Made by a program: the position numbers and the translations under genes
Assembly: GCF_900112315.1 (NCBI RefSeq)
Contig: NZ_FOLL01000007.1
Coordinates: 1 to 64,000, forward strand
DNA length: 64,000 bases
Origin: Parapedobacter composti
GTDB lineage: Bacteria > Bacteroidota > Bacteroidia > Sphingobacteriales > Sphingobacteriaceae
Reading direction: 5' to 3'
Notes under the pieces: generated by a model
Database searches by the model: none
The model's input: the letters and a program-made list of their open reading frames with translations, nothing else
What the model was told of the DNA's origin: nothing
Part shown: positions 26,939 through 35,024 of the stretch, one piece after another
Numbering within the stretch: position 1 is the stretch's first letter
Layout of the letters: every line of letters begins with the position of its first letter

Positions 26939-26978
26939 AACAATATTTTTCCGGCCTATTGGATTGCCAAAAACTGCG

Positions 26979-26986
26979 TATCTTTG
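26979..26986 (+). promoter_or_regulatory. -7 element TATCTTTG four bases before the mqnC ATG
   Basis: TATCTTTG ends four bases before the ATG at 26991, the same arrangement as at 25757. It supports 26991 as the start and suggests a leaderless transcript. Confidence 0.5.
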
Positions 26987-26990
26987 TGTC

Positions 26991-28115
26991 ATGAATGTAG
27001 ACAATCTGCTTGGGCGTGCACTCGACTTCGAATTTCTCTCGAAAGACGAGGGCATCTACCTGTATGACCATGCTCCGACTGCCGAATTGACCTTTGTGGC
27101 CAATGAGTTGCGCAAAATACAGGTACCCCACGGTAAGGTCACCTGGCAGATAGACCGCAATGTCAACACCACCAACGTGTGTATTGCCAATTGCAAATTC
27201 TGCAACTTTTTCCGCAGGCCGGGGCATGAAGAAAGCTACATTACCGATATCGAGACATATAAGCGTAAAATTGCGGAGACGTTCCGTTATGGTGGCGATC
27301 AGCTGCTGCTGCAAGGGGGGCACCACCCTGATTTGGGGCTGAAGTTCTATACCGATCTTTTCAGGGAGCTGAAATCGCTGTACCCGGCGCTGAAGCTACA
27401 CGCGCTCGGCCCGCCTGAAGTAGCGCATATTGCAAAACTGGAAGGCATGAGTCACATAGACGTGCTCCGTGCCCTCCAGGAAGCCGGCTTGGATTCCCTG
27501 CCCGGTGCGGGGGCCGAAATTTTGAACGACCGGGTAAGGCGTTTGATCTCAAAAGGCAAATGCGGCGGCAAGGAGTGGTTGGATGTGATGCGTGCGGCGC
27601 ATCAAATCAACCTGCCTACTTCTGCAACGATGATGTTCGGCCACATCGAAACGGTAGCTGAGCGCTTTGAACACCTCGTATGGATCCGGGAAGTACAGGA
27701 AGAACGGCCGAAAGACGCCCATGGTTTTATCGCATTTATCCCTTGGCCTTTCCAGGACGACGGCACCCTGCTTAAACGCCTAAGGGGCATTACCAACAAT
27801 GTAACCGGCGAAGAATACATACGGATGATTGCCCTGAGCCGTATCATGCTTCCCAACATCAGGAATATCCAGGCATCCTGGCTCACGGTAGGGAAGCGCG
27901 TAGCCCAACTCTGCTTACATGCGGGAGCTAACGACTTTGGCTCCATCATGATCGAGGAAAATGTGGTTTCTGCTGCCGGGGCGCCGCATCGGTTTACCTC
28001 CTCATCCATTCAGGATGCCATACGCGAAGCGGGGTTTGAACCCCAGCTCCGCACGCAGAAGTACGAATTCAGGGAAATACCCCAAACGATGGAAGAGCAG
28101 GTCATTGACTATTAA
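26991..28115 (+). CDS. mqnC: cyclic dehypoxanthinyl futalosine synthase (menaquinone biosynthesis)
   Basis: A 374-residue radical SAM enzyme. The cluster motif is C64-x3-C68-x2-C71 (NVCIANCKFCNF), followed by SPASM-less MqnC landmarks: LPGAGAEIL, SATMMFGHIET, FIPWPFQDDGT, SWLTVGKRVAQLCLHAGAND and GSIMIEENVVSAAG. It cyclises dehypoxanthine futalosine in the futalosine route to menaquinone. The C-terminal signature separates it from the related aminofutalosine synthase MqnE. A longer frame opens at 26886, inside the preceding gene, but the promoter at 26979 and normal family length favour 26991. Other mqn genes are not in the window. Confidence 0.92.
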   Translation: MNVDNLLGRALDFEFLSKDEGIYLYDHAPTAELTFVANELRKIQVPHGKVTWQIDRNVNTTNVCIANCKFCNFFRRPGHEESYITDIETYKRKIAETFRYGGDQLLLQGGHHPDLGLKFYTDLFRELKSLYPALKLHALGPPEVAHIAKLEGMSHIDVLRALQEAGLDSLPGAGAEILNDRVRRLISKGKCGGKEWLDVMRAAHQINLPTSATMMFGHIETVAERFEHLVWIREVQEERPKDAHGFIAFIPWPFQDDGTLLKRLRGITNNVTGEEYIRMIALSRIMLPNIRNIQASWLTVGKRVAQLCLHAGANDFGSIMIEENVVSAAGAPHRFTSSSIQDAIREAGFEPQLRTQKYEFREIPQTMEEQVIDY

Positions 28116-28128
28116 CGTTGGCGAAGTT

Positions 28129-28689
28129 TTGGAAAACCTACAACAGCACATAGAAGCCCTTATCTTTGCCTCGGAACACGGCATCGGCATTGCGGAAATC
28201 AAACAGGTTATCGACGCCATCGCGGGTCACGAAATCGATGAACAGGCCATCCGGGATGCGGTAGCCGATATCACTGTCCGTTATCAGGCGGATAGCCATG
28301 TTTTTGAATTGAAACTGATAAACAACGGATACCAGTTTTTAACAAAACCCGGCTATTACGGAACCCTCAACCAATTGCAAGCGCACCGTGCGAAAAAGAA
28401 ACTCAGCCAAGCCGCACTGGAAACGCTGGCCATCATCGCTTACCGCCAGCCAATCACCAAACTGGAAATTGAACAGATCCGCGGCGTAAATTGCGACTAT
28501 TCAATTCAGCGGCTGTTGGAGAAGGAACTCATCAAAATCGTGGGCAAGGCCGATGCCGTGGGCAAACCCATTCTTTATGGCACCAGTGATCTGTTCATGG
28601 ATCATTTCGGAATAAACAGCACGGCCGACCTTCCCAAATTGAAAGAAATCGTGTCGGAAAACAACACCATAGGGGAAACAAGCGACTAA
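28129..28689 (+). CDS. scpB: segregation and condensation protein B
   Basis: About 186 residues of the ScpB winged-helix pair: ENLQQHIEALIFASEHGIGI at the start, then LSQAALETLAIIAYRQPITK, EIEQIRGVNCDYSIQRLLEK and VGKPILYGTSDLFMDHFGI. With ScpA and SMC it forms the chromosome condensation complex. No ATG precedes the conserved start in this frame except within mqnC. I chose TTG at 28129, which gives the normal N-terminus; TTG at 28105 overlapping mqnC is the alternative. The gene is probably co-transcribed with mqnC. Confidence 0.85.
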   Translation: MENLQQHIEALIFASEHGIGIAEIKQVIDAIAGHEIDEQAIRDAVADITVRYQADSHVFELKLINNGYQFLTKPGYYGTLNQLQAHRAKKKLSQAALETLAIIAYRQPITKLEIEQIRGVNCDYSIQRLLEKELIKIVGKADAVGKPILYGTSDLFMDHFGINSTADLPKLKEIVSENNTIGETSD

Positions 28690-28777
28690 ATTATGCCGGC
28701 GATATTTTTTTTAAAAAAAATGTTTTGAAATCAAAAACTTGCTATTTTTATCCTAATAAATCAGTACACATTTAACA

Positions 28778-28969
28778 ATGATTATGAAAACGCCAATGAT
28801 GCACGACAATGAATTAGCGATTTTGGAGGATGACGTTTTGGTCACGTTTGACGGTGGGCCCGATGATGATGACGATACGGATGACCTTTTCGATGATGAG
28901 GATAGTTTTGAGATAGATGAGCTCGATTCGTTGGATGACTTCGATGATTTCGATGACGATGACTATTGA
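28778..28969 (+). CDS. highly acidic 63-residue protein
   Basis: A small protein in which nearly half the residues are Asp or Glu, with Asp runs and alternating DDFDDFDDDD segments; no family is recognised beyond short acidic proteins seen in this phylum. Its frame starts 88 bases after scpB, with an AT-rich promoter-like stretch before it. Such proteins could buffer divalent cations or mimic DNA, but nothing here proves either. The Asp runs are encoded by near-tandem GAT/GAC codons, which may be prone to slippage. Confidence 0.6.
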   Translation: MIMKTPMMHDNELAILEDDVLVTFDGGPDDDDDTDDLFDDEDSFEIDELDSLDDFDDFDDDDY

Positions 28970-29066
28970 TAAAAAAGCCCTTCATATTTGAGAATACTCC
29001 TACCTAAACACCCATGAGTAGGCCGCCCCATTGTCGGTATTAACTACAGTGCGGCAAAACAAAACA

Positions 29067-29107
29067 ACACATCTACTATGCTGGCTACCTGCTCATAGTA
29101 GGTGTGT
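29067..29107 (-). terminator. hairpin terminator of the HTH regulator gene
   Basis: Arms of 14 bases (ACACATCTACTATG and CATAGTAGGTGTGT, one G-U pair) enclose a 13-base loop. On the minus strand the stem is followed by TGTTTTGTTTTG. It sits 16 bases downstream of the leftward HTH gene's stop. Confidence 0.75.
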
Positions 29108-29123
29108 TTGACCGTTAACCGGA

Positions 29124-29462
29124 TTACGGTGTTGATTTCTGGTGCAGCAACTCATACAGCTCAATCACTTTCTTCTGCAATTCGATAATCTCCGCTTCAC
29201 GTTCCTGCAGTTTCTTGTTCACCAAGGCTAATTCCGAAGCGTATTTTTTTTCTTCCTCCGAATCGCTTGTTGCCAGCAGTTGAACAACCGTTAAGCCGAA
29301 CAGGCGGGAAATCTGGTCCAGCCTTGACAGGTTAACATCCGTTATACCGGTTTCTATCTTCGAAAAAGCCGGGATGGAGATGTCCAGCCGTTTGGCCACA
29401 TCCTCTTGGCTCCACCCCCGCTGGTGCCGCAACAGCCTGATTTTTTTTCCTAATGCATTCAT
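29124..29462 (-). CDS. XRE-family helix-turn-helix regulator with C-terminal coiled coil
   Basis: A 112-residue protein: a Cro/C1-type HTH (IRLLRHQRGWSQEDVAKRLD, ISIPAFSKIETG, about residues 8-60) and a heptad-like, Glu/Lys-rich helix at residues 70-108 that probably dimerises. It is a stand-alone gene with its own terminator. This single-HTH-plus-coiled-coil layout is frequent in Bacteroidota housekeeping contexts, so a phage or toxin-antitoxin link is not implied. Confidence 0.88.
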   Translation of the reverse strand: MNALGKKIRLLRHQRGWSQEDVAKRLDISIPAFSKIETGITDVNLSRLDQISRLFGLTVVQLLATSDSEEEKKYASELALVNKKLQEREAEIIELQKKVIELYELLHQKSTP

Positions 29463-29534
29463 GGGTAAGATGGTATTGAAAACAAACGCTACTATAACTT
29501 ATTTTCTTAATAGCTAACTAAGATAATTAAACTT

Positions 29535-30893
29535 TCACTTAAATAAGAATTTATCGGCAAAATTAACCAGATTAACACCCCCATAATTTCCGGAACTCAT
29601 AAACAGCAGGTTCTTGCCGTCGGGCTCAAGATCCTGCAAGTAGTGTTTCATGCGCTCGATGCTGCTGAAATATTCCAGGTTGGGTTGGTTGAACGCTTTT
29701 TTCAGCGTGTCCGCCGTGATAGAACCGGCGTTCCGTTGTTTCAGTGCCTCTTGGTTGATGAAAACCGCCGGGTATTCCGCCTCTTTCATGGTATCGCGGT
29801 ATTCACTCAAGTAATCTTCATTGAGGCTGCTGTAGGTGTGCAGCTCAATAATGGCCACCAGGGCCTTCCCCGGAAACTGCTCCTTCAACGCGTGGATACT
29901 GGCCCTTAATTTTGCCGGAGTGTGGGCAAAATCCTGATAAACCACGCTGTCGTTATTACTCGCCACATATTCGAGGCGCCTGGAAGCTGCCCTGAATTGC
30001 TTGATAGCCGCGTAAAACGCTTCCCGTTCAACGCCCAGCCACTCGCATACCGTAAATGCTGCCGCGATATTAGACAGGTTATGTTTGCCGAAAACCTGCA
30101 ACGGGATATTACCAAGATGCGTATGCATATAGGTAATTCCTTTATTAATGGTATATTCAGGTGTCCGATAACCATGTTTATTAATCTTGGATTGATCTTC
30201 AAGCACCAGTTCCTGCAGGGTCTTGTCTTCTTTGTTATAAACCAACGTTCCCTTAGGTTCAATGCTTTTAATGAATAATCGGAACTGGTTTACGTAGGTT
30301 TCGAACGTAGGGAATACGTTTACATGATCCCAGGCTATGCCGCTGATCAGTCCGATATTCGGCCGGTATAAGTGGAACTTAGGCCGCTGGTCCATCGGCG
30401 AGGCCAGATACTCATCGCCCTCGATGACAATCAACGGCGCGTCTTTCGTCAGTTTGACCATGTATTCAAACTCATCGAGCTTTGCACCTACCAGGTAATC
30501 AAAATCGCGCCCGATTGCCTTAAGCACGTGCATAATCATGCTCGTGATGGTAGTTTTTCCATGGCTGCCGCCGATCACCACGCGCATTTTCTCTTTGGTT
30601 TGCTCGTAGATGAATTCGGGGTACGAACAAATGCGGATACCTAATTCCTTGGCTTTTAACAGTTCCGGATTATCCGCCTTGGCATGCATACCCACCACCA
30701 CCGCATCGATATCCGGGGTGATGCGCTCCGGAAACCACCCCTCCGGAGGAAGTAACCCCGCTACGGCCAGGTTGGTACGTGACGGCTCATAGATGTGATC
30801 GTCTGACCCGCTTATGATATACCCTTTCTTGGCCAATGCTATGGCGAGATTATGCATAATGCTGCCGCCGATGGCTATGAAATGTACACGCAT
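29535..30893 (-). CDS. mpl: UDP-N-acetylmuramate:L-alanyl-gamma-D-glutamyl-meso-diaminopimelate ligase (Mpl)
   Basis: About 452 residues of the Mur ligase fold: N-terminal Rossmann motif (VHFIAIGGSIMHNLAIALAK), ATP-binding loop GGSHGKTTITSMI, central EGDEYLASP and SGIAWDHVNVFPT, and a C-terminal domain with DFAHTPAKLRASIHALKE. It re-attaches recycled murein tripeptide to UDP-MurNAc in the cytoplasm. EGDEY and the absence of other mur genes nearby favour Mpl over MurC. It follows prmA by an overlap or a few bases; an ATG at 30902 would give ATGA overlap. Confidence 0.9.
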   Translation of the reverse strand: MRVHFIAIGGSIMHNLAIALAKKGYIISGSDDHIYEPSRTNLAVAGLLPPEGWFPERITPDIDAVVVGMHAKADNPELLKAKELGIRICSYPEFIYEQTKEKMRVVIGGSHGKTTITSMIMHVLKAIGRDFDYLVGAKLDEFEYMVKLTKDAPLIVIEGDEYLASPMDQRPKFHLYRPNIGLISGIAWDHVNVFPTFETYVNQFRLFIKSIEPKGTLVYNKEDKTLQELVLEDQSKINKHGYRTPEYTINKGITYMHTHLGNIPLQVFGKHNLSNIAAAFTVCEWLGVEREAFYAAIKQFRAASRRLEYVASNNDSVVYQDFAHTPAKLRASIHALKEQFPGKALVAIIELHTYSSLNEDYLSEYRDTMKEAEYPAVFINQEALKQRNAGSITADTLKKAFNQPNLEYFSSIERMKHYLQDLEPDGKNLLFMSSGNYGGVNLVNFADKFLFK

Positions 30894-30898
30894 AATGA

Positions 30899-31738
30899 TC
30901 AATGTTTAACAAACCGTGCCGCAGCCCAGCCGTCCAGCGTATCATGGCTGTCATAAACCAGTCCAACCACTGCACCGGCAGTGGTCAGCGCCGCCAAATC
31001 CCCACCTTCATAAAAACCGCTCATATAAAGTACACCGCCATCATCCAGGCTTCGGGCATAGCCGTCCAGGTGCTCCAACAGGATATTACGGTTAATGTTG
31101 GCCAGAATAACATCAAACTTCCTCCCTGCTATCCACTCCACCGACCCGCATGCGGTTATGACATGTTCCACCCCGTTGCGCACTTTATTTTCCTCCACAC
31201 TCGCCACACACACCGGATCGTTGTCAACCGCCCATACCGGCGATGCCCCCCGCTTGGCCGCCAAAATGGCCAGTATCCCTGTTCCACACCCCATGTCCAG
31301 CGTACGCTTGCCTTCCAGCTCCGCTGCTAACAGATAACCCAACATCAGGGATGTGGTTTGGTGGTGCCCCGTTCCGAAAGCCATTTTCGGATCGATCACG
31401 ATTTCATAGGGGTAATCCGGTTTCGGATCATGAAACGTGGCCCGCACATAGCACTGGCCGGCCACCACTACGGGCTCGAAATTACTTTCCCATACCGCGT
31501 TCCAGTTCTGCGGCACGATTTCCCGCACGGCATACGTTACCTGGAAGCCCGGGGGTTGGTGCACCAACAGTGACTCGATAGCCTGGAAATCCAGCTGCTC
31601 AGAAGCAATATACGCAGCAAAGCCATCTTCCCGGGGCTCGAACGTATCGAACCCCATGCTTGCCAAATCATGCATCAGCACGTCCTGCTGCCACTCCTCT
31701 CCGCCGTGACAGGTAAATATGACCTCGCTGTATTTCAT
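30899..31738 (-). CDS. prmA: ribosomal protein L11 methyltransferase
   Basis: A 279-residue protein: N-terminal substrate-recognition domain, then an AdoMet methyltransferase with IDPKMAFGTGHHQTTSLML, motif I LDMGCGTGILAILAAKRGA, VWAVDNDPVCVASVEEN and FDVILANINRNILLEHL. These are diagnostic of PrmA, which trimethylates L11. It lies between tpiA (20 bases upstream) and mpl in a leftward three-gene run. Confidence 0.95.
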   Translation of the reverse strand: MKYSEVIFTCHGGEEWQQDVLMHDLASMGFDTFEPREDGFAAYIASEQLDFQAIESLLVHQPPGFQVTYAVREIVPQNWNAVWESNFEPVVVAGQCYVRATFHDPKPDYPYEIVIDPKMAFGTGHHQTTSLMLGYLLAAELEGKRTLDMGCGTGILAILAAKRGASPVWAVDNDPVCVASVEENKVRNGVEHVITACGSVEWIAGRKFDVILANINRNILLEHLDGYARSLDDGGVLYMSGFYEGGDLAALTTAGAVVGLVYDSHDTLDGWAAARFVKH

Positions 31739-31758
31739 GGTATGAAACCTGGAACCGG

Positions 31759-32526
31759 CTAACGGTTAAACACCTTTACGATGTCGATAAAATCGCGGGA
31801 TTTCAGCGAAGCTCCGCCGATAAGTCCCCCGTCGATGTCGGGCTGTGCAAAAAGATCCGGCGCATTCTTCGGATTGCAGCTTCCGCCGTACAATATGGTG
31901 GCGCTGTCTGCGATCTCTTGCGTATATTTAGCGGCCACCTCGTTCCGGATGAACGCATGGACTTCCTGAGCCTGTTCCGGCGATGCGGTAAGCCCTGTGC
32001 CGATGGCCCATACGGGCTCATAAGCGAGCACCACCTGACTGAATGCATCATTGGATAAGTGGAAGATCCCCTTATCCAACTGTTGGCGGATTACTTCAAA
32101 ATAACGGCCCGATTCTCGTTCTTCCTGTGTTTCACCAATACAAAAAATGGGTATCAAACCATGCTTAAGTGCCGCATCAACCTTCTTGCTCAACAATTCG
32201 TCATCCTCATGGAAGTACGCCCGACGCTCCGAATGCCCCAGAATAACATAGGCCGCACCCGTGGATTTCACTTGGGTGGCGGAAATTTCGCCGGTATAAG
32301 CTCCTGACTCCTGGAAGTAAATATTCTGTGCTCCGATGGCCACCTGAGGAGTTCCTTTGGCCAGTTGCGCAATGCTATGCAGGTGTATAAATGGACTGCA
32401 TACGACCACTTGCTGGCTGCCCATCACCTCGTCCTTTGCCATATTGACGATTTCAGAAAAAAGACTTACCCCCTGCTGGTGGTCGAGATTCATCTTCCAG
32501 TTCCCGGCAACAATTTTCTTTCGCAT
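31759..32526 (-). CDS. tpiA: triosephosphate isomerase
   Basis: A 255-residue TIM barrel with the catalytic Lys in GNWKMN, catalytic His in VILGHSERR, catalytic Glu in VVLAYEPVWAIGTGLTAS, and phosphate-binding YGGSCNPKNA and GGLIGGASL. It interconverts dihydroxyacetone phosphate and glyceraldehyde-3-phosphate in glycolysis. It heads the leftward tpiA-prmA-mpl run. Confidence 0.98.
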   Translation of the reverse strand: MRKKIVAGNWKMNLDHQQGVSLFSEIVNMAKDEVMGSQQVVVCSPFIHLHSIAQLAKGTPQVAIGAQNIYFQESGAYTGEISATQVKSTGAAYVILGHSERRAYFHEDDELLSKKVDAALKHGLIPIFCIGETQEERESGRYFEVIRQQLDKGIFHLSNDAFSQVVLAYEPVWAIGTGLTASPEQAQEVHAFIRNEVAAKYTQEIADSATILYGGSCNPKNAPDLFAQPDIDGGLIGGASLKSRDFIDIVKVFNR

Positions 32527-32659
32527 AGTGCTTGTTTAAAATAGTTAACAATATAATGTGACAATCAATTTATCCTGTGCGTAATCGCCAGTATCACAAC
32601 CCCTCCGGAATCACATAGCCGCGTAAGGCGCCACATCTGGATCCCGTTTTTAGAACGGC

Positions 32660-32691
32660 TAAAATAAAAAAGTCCCGGTAATTACCGGGAC
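32660..32691 (-). terminator. intrinsic terminator of the L31 gene
   Basis: A perfect 20-base palindrome, GTCCCGGTAATTACCGGGAC (32672-32691), is followed on the minus strand by TTTTTTATTTT. It is a textbook rho-independent terminator just past the L31 stop. Confidence 0.9.
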
Positions 32692-32716
32692 CGATATGCA
32701 ATTATCTGCTATAGCC

Positions 32717-32965
32717 TTATTTCTTGTTATAACGGCTGCGGAACTTATCGATACGTCCGGCGGTATCAACCAGTTTCATCTTACCGGTATAAAAAGGATG
32801 AGAAGTATGCGATATTTCCAGTTTAACCAGCGGATATTCATTCCCATCTTCCCATGTAATGGTTTCCTTGGTATCAACGCATGATTTCGTCAGGAAAGCA
32901 TAATCATTTGACATGTCCTTGAAAACCACTAACCTGTAATTTGACGGATGCAAGTCTTTCTTCAT
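32717..32965 (-). CDS. rpmE2: 50S ribosomal protein L31 type B
   Basis: An 82-residue protein of the non-zinc L31 type: [20 protein letters not shown] at the start, then [20 protein letters not shown] and FRSRY. The Cys residues of type A are absent. In many bacteria type B is expressed when zinc is scarce; here no copy of the locus's 15-bp operator lies upstream, so no such control is visible. Confidence 0.96.
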   Translation of the reverse strand: MKKDLHPSNYRLVVFKDMSNDYAFLTKSCVDTKETITWEDGNEYPLVKLEISHTSHPFYTGKMKLVDTAGRIDKFRSRYNKK

Positions 32966-33006
32966 TTTATTTATGAGTTACTATTATTCCAATTGAATTG
33001 AGCGGG

Positions 33007-33014
33007 CAAAGATA
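33007..33014 (-). promoter_or_regulatory. -7 promoter element of rpmE2 (TATCTTTG)
   Basis: A perfect TAnnTTTG on the minus strand, 42 bases before the L31 start codon. Confidence 0.5.
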
Positions 33015-33078
33015 GGGTATTTGAAATTAATTTCCAATATTATTTAGCCGAATTATGCAGAATCCAATCCACGGTACA

Positions 33079-33726
33079 CTATTGGAACCGCAATTCGCCG
33101 AAAAATTGGGGCAGGTGGAAATTCGGCACAGGGGCCACAATCCGGTTCCACGCCACAAAGTGCGGCACGGACAGGTCATCCCCGCACTTATAGAAATTAC
33201 CCCGGCACTGCAGGCCGGCCATTGTGGTGATACGGTGATGTTCAAACACCACCAAAGGAATATTCAACAACAATTGCCATGCGGTATCAGTCCCGTCCGG
33301 TACATGGCTTGCTGAAATGCTGCCGTATGCTTTCACCTTCCTGACGGTGTCGGGGTGCAGCCGTTTACGTTTCGCTTTGTCGCTGCCGCCATACCCTATC
33401 AATCCCGTTCCGACACAATTAAACTCCAGGTTATAGTAATGCTGTCCATCGAACGACAGGAAAAACTCCACGCAGCTGTCTTTATATACCGGATCGTTGG
33501 GCTTGCGATAAACGGCCTTAACGTTCTTCTCCCTGACGTCGTACAGCAGCACCAGGCTGTCTTCCGTATGGGCTATCCGGAAATTCACCGAAGGCCGATA
33601 AGGGAATTCCGGCCAGGGCACCTCCGCCAATGCCGTGGCAGGCACTGCGGCCAGGGCCTCCATTACGGTGCTGGCGGGCGTATCATATCCTATCGATGCC
33701 AAAAAAGGGATATCCAACTGTTTCAT
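33079..33726 (-). CDS. CBM9-like carbohydrate-binding domain protein
   Basis: A 215-residue soluble protein that consists of one family-9-like carbohydrate-binding fold (SVNFRIAHTEDSLVLLYDVR, DPVYKDSCVEFFLSFDGQHY, NLEFNCVGTGLIGYG, and the C-terminal NFYKCGDDLSVPHFVAWNRI). No signal peptide is seen, so it is probably cytoplasmic, which is odd for a binding module but common for this Bacteroidota group. It is four bases downstream of the sugar-kinase-like gene, so the two form an operon. Confidence 0.82.
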   Translation of the reverse strand: MKQLDIPFLASIGYDTPASTVMEALAAVPATALAEVPWPEFPYRPSVNFRIAHTEDSLVLLYDVREKNVKAVYRKPNDPVYKDSCVEFFLSFDGQHYYNLEFNCVGTGLIGYGGSDKAKRKRLHPDTVRKVKAYGSISASHVPDGTDTAWQLLLNIPLVVFEHHRITTMAGLQCRGNFYKCGDDLSVPHFVAWNRIVAPVPNFHLPQFFGELRFQ

Positions 33727-33730
33727 AGGG

Positions 33731-34864
33731 TCAATTTATTCCGTACCGGCTTTTCACCCGGTTGATGATGCCGAGCAATGCCGGCTCCTCGGCCTCCAGC
33801 CGTTCCACAAGCTTCAGTTGCGCCCTGGCACGTTGCAGGTTATGATCGGGATGGTGAGTCTTAAAATAGTGATCACCCTCCAGAAAATCCGTCAGGAACC
33901 TAACGGCCTGCATATACGGCAGCAGTAATACCCCTTCCATCAATGAATCCACTTCCCCAACGGTCAGAAAAGGGTGCGCTTCTTCAAAATACCCTTCGGT
34001 ATAGGCCTCAAACAAGGGAATATTCAACGCTATGCGGCGGAGATCGGCTTCATCCTCCGCAGCACGGTTAATGATGGTGCGGATGGCATCTCCGAAATCA
34101 TAAGCCACATACCCCGGCATCACGGTATCCAAATCAATCACACACTGCAATCTATCCTCCTCATCAAGCAGCACATTATTGAATTTAGTGTCGTTATGGA
34201 TAATACGCACGGGGAGTTCTCCGCTGTCTGCCAATTGCAGCACGGTATGCATGCGCCGTTCCCGCTTGCTGATAAATGCCAGCTCTTCCCCCACCCGTCG
34301 GCACCGCTGCACGGCATCTGCTGTTACCGCCCGGTGCAGTTTATCCAGGCGCCTGCCGATATGATGGAAGTCCGGCAGCACTTCGCGGATAAGCGCCGCA
34401 TCCAGATCAGACAGCAATCGCTGGAACTGACCGAATGCCCGGCCGCCTTCACGCGCCTGTTTCGGGGTTCCGACAATATCGTAGCTCCGTGTGTTCTCAA
34501 GCAGCACAAACATGCGCCAAAAGTTGCCTTGCTCATCGCGATAAAAAAACTGATCGGTTTTGGTGGGTATCAAGGTAAGCACTTTGCGATCCAGGAGGCG
34601 TTCATCTGAATCCCCGTTTGCGCGGTATTTGGCACGCAGGTGTCCGGTAACCAACCGAATATTCTCCATAACGGCTGGCACATCACTGAAAACGTGATGA
34701 TTAACCCGTTGAAGCAAGTAGCTTCTTTCCCCCGGTTTATCGATCTGCACCCGGTAAGTATCGTTGATGTGCCCCGAACCAAAGGGCATAACGCTGGCAA
34801 CCGTTCCCCTGACATGGAACTGCCCTACCAGGCCGGAAAGCTGATGCGAACTGAAACTGCTCAT
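33731..34864 (-). CDS. aminoglycoside-phosphotransferase-fold kinase, N-acetylhexosamine kinase (NahK)-like
   Basis: A 377-residue protein: Gly-rich N-lobe (VMPFGSGHINDTYRVQID), catalytic loop IIHNDTKFNNVLLD, and Mg-binding CVIDLDTVMPGYVAYDFGD. These fit the APH fold and closely resemble the NahK/MdsC group, which makes N-acetylhexosamine 1-phosphate and was earlier mislabelled as mucin desulfatase. The substrate is not proved by sequence. The downstream CBM9-like gene, four bases away, agrees with a sugar role. Confidence 0.8.
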   Translation of the reverse strand: MSSFSSHQLSGLVGQFHVRGTVASVMPFGSGHINDTYRVQIDKPGERSYLLQRVNHHVFSDVPAVMENIRLVTGHLRAKYRANGDSDERLLDRKVLTLIPTKTDQFFYRDEQGNFWRMFVLLENTRSYDIVGTPKQAREGGRAFGQFQRLLSDLDAALIREVLPDFHHIGRRLDKLHRAVTADAVQRCRRVGEELAFISKRERRMHTVLQLADSGELPVRIIHNDTKFNNVLLDEEDRLQCVIDLDTVMPGYVAYDFGDAIRTIINRAAEDEADLRRIALNIPLFEAYTEGYFEEAHPFLTVGEVDSLMEGVLLLPYMQAVRFLTDFLEGDHYFKTHHPDHNLQRARAQLKLVERLEAEEPALLGIINRVKSRYGIN

Positions 34865-34965
34865 ATATACAGGATAAATGGCCTGACGGCCGAAACGGAT
34901 GCAATATGCAAATTCATCCGTTAATTAACACACCAATCTCCCAAACAATCGTTTGCGCGATTTTC

Positions 34966-35002
34966 AAAAAAAAACCCCGTAAGCGGAATACCGTTTACAG
35001 GG
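34966..35002 (-). terminator. intrinsic terminator of pckA
   Basis: On the minus strand CCCTGTAAACGG and CCGCTTACGGGG pair around a short loop (one mismatch pair), followed by nine T. It lies 23 bases past the pckA stop. Confidence 0.85.
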
Positions 35003-35024
35003 CCGGGCTGTGATTATTAAACAA

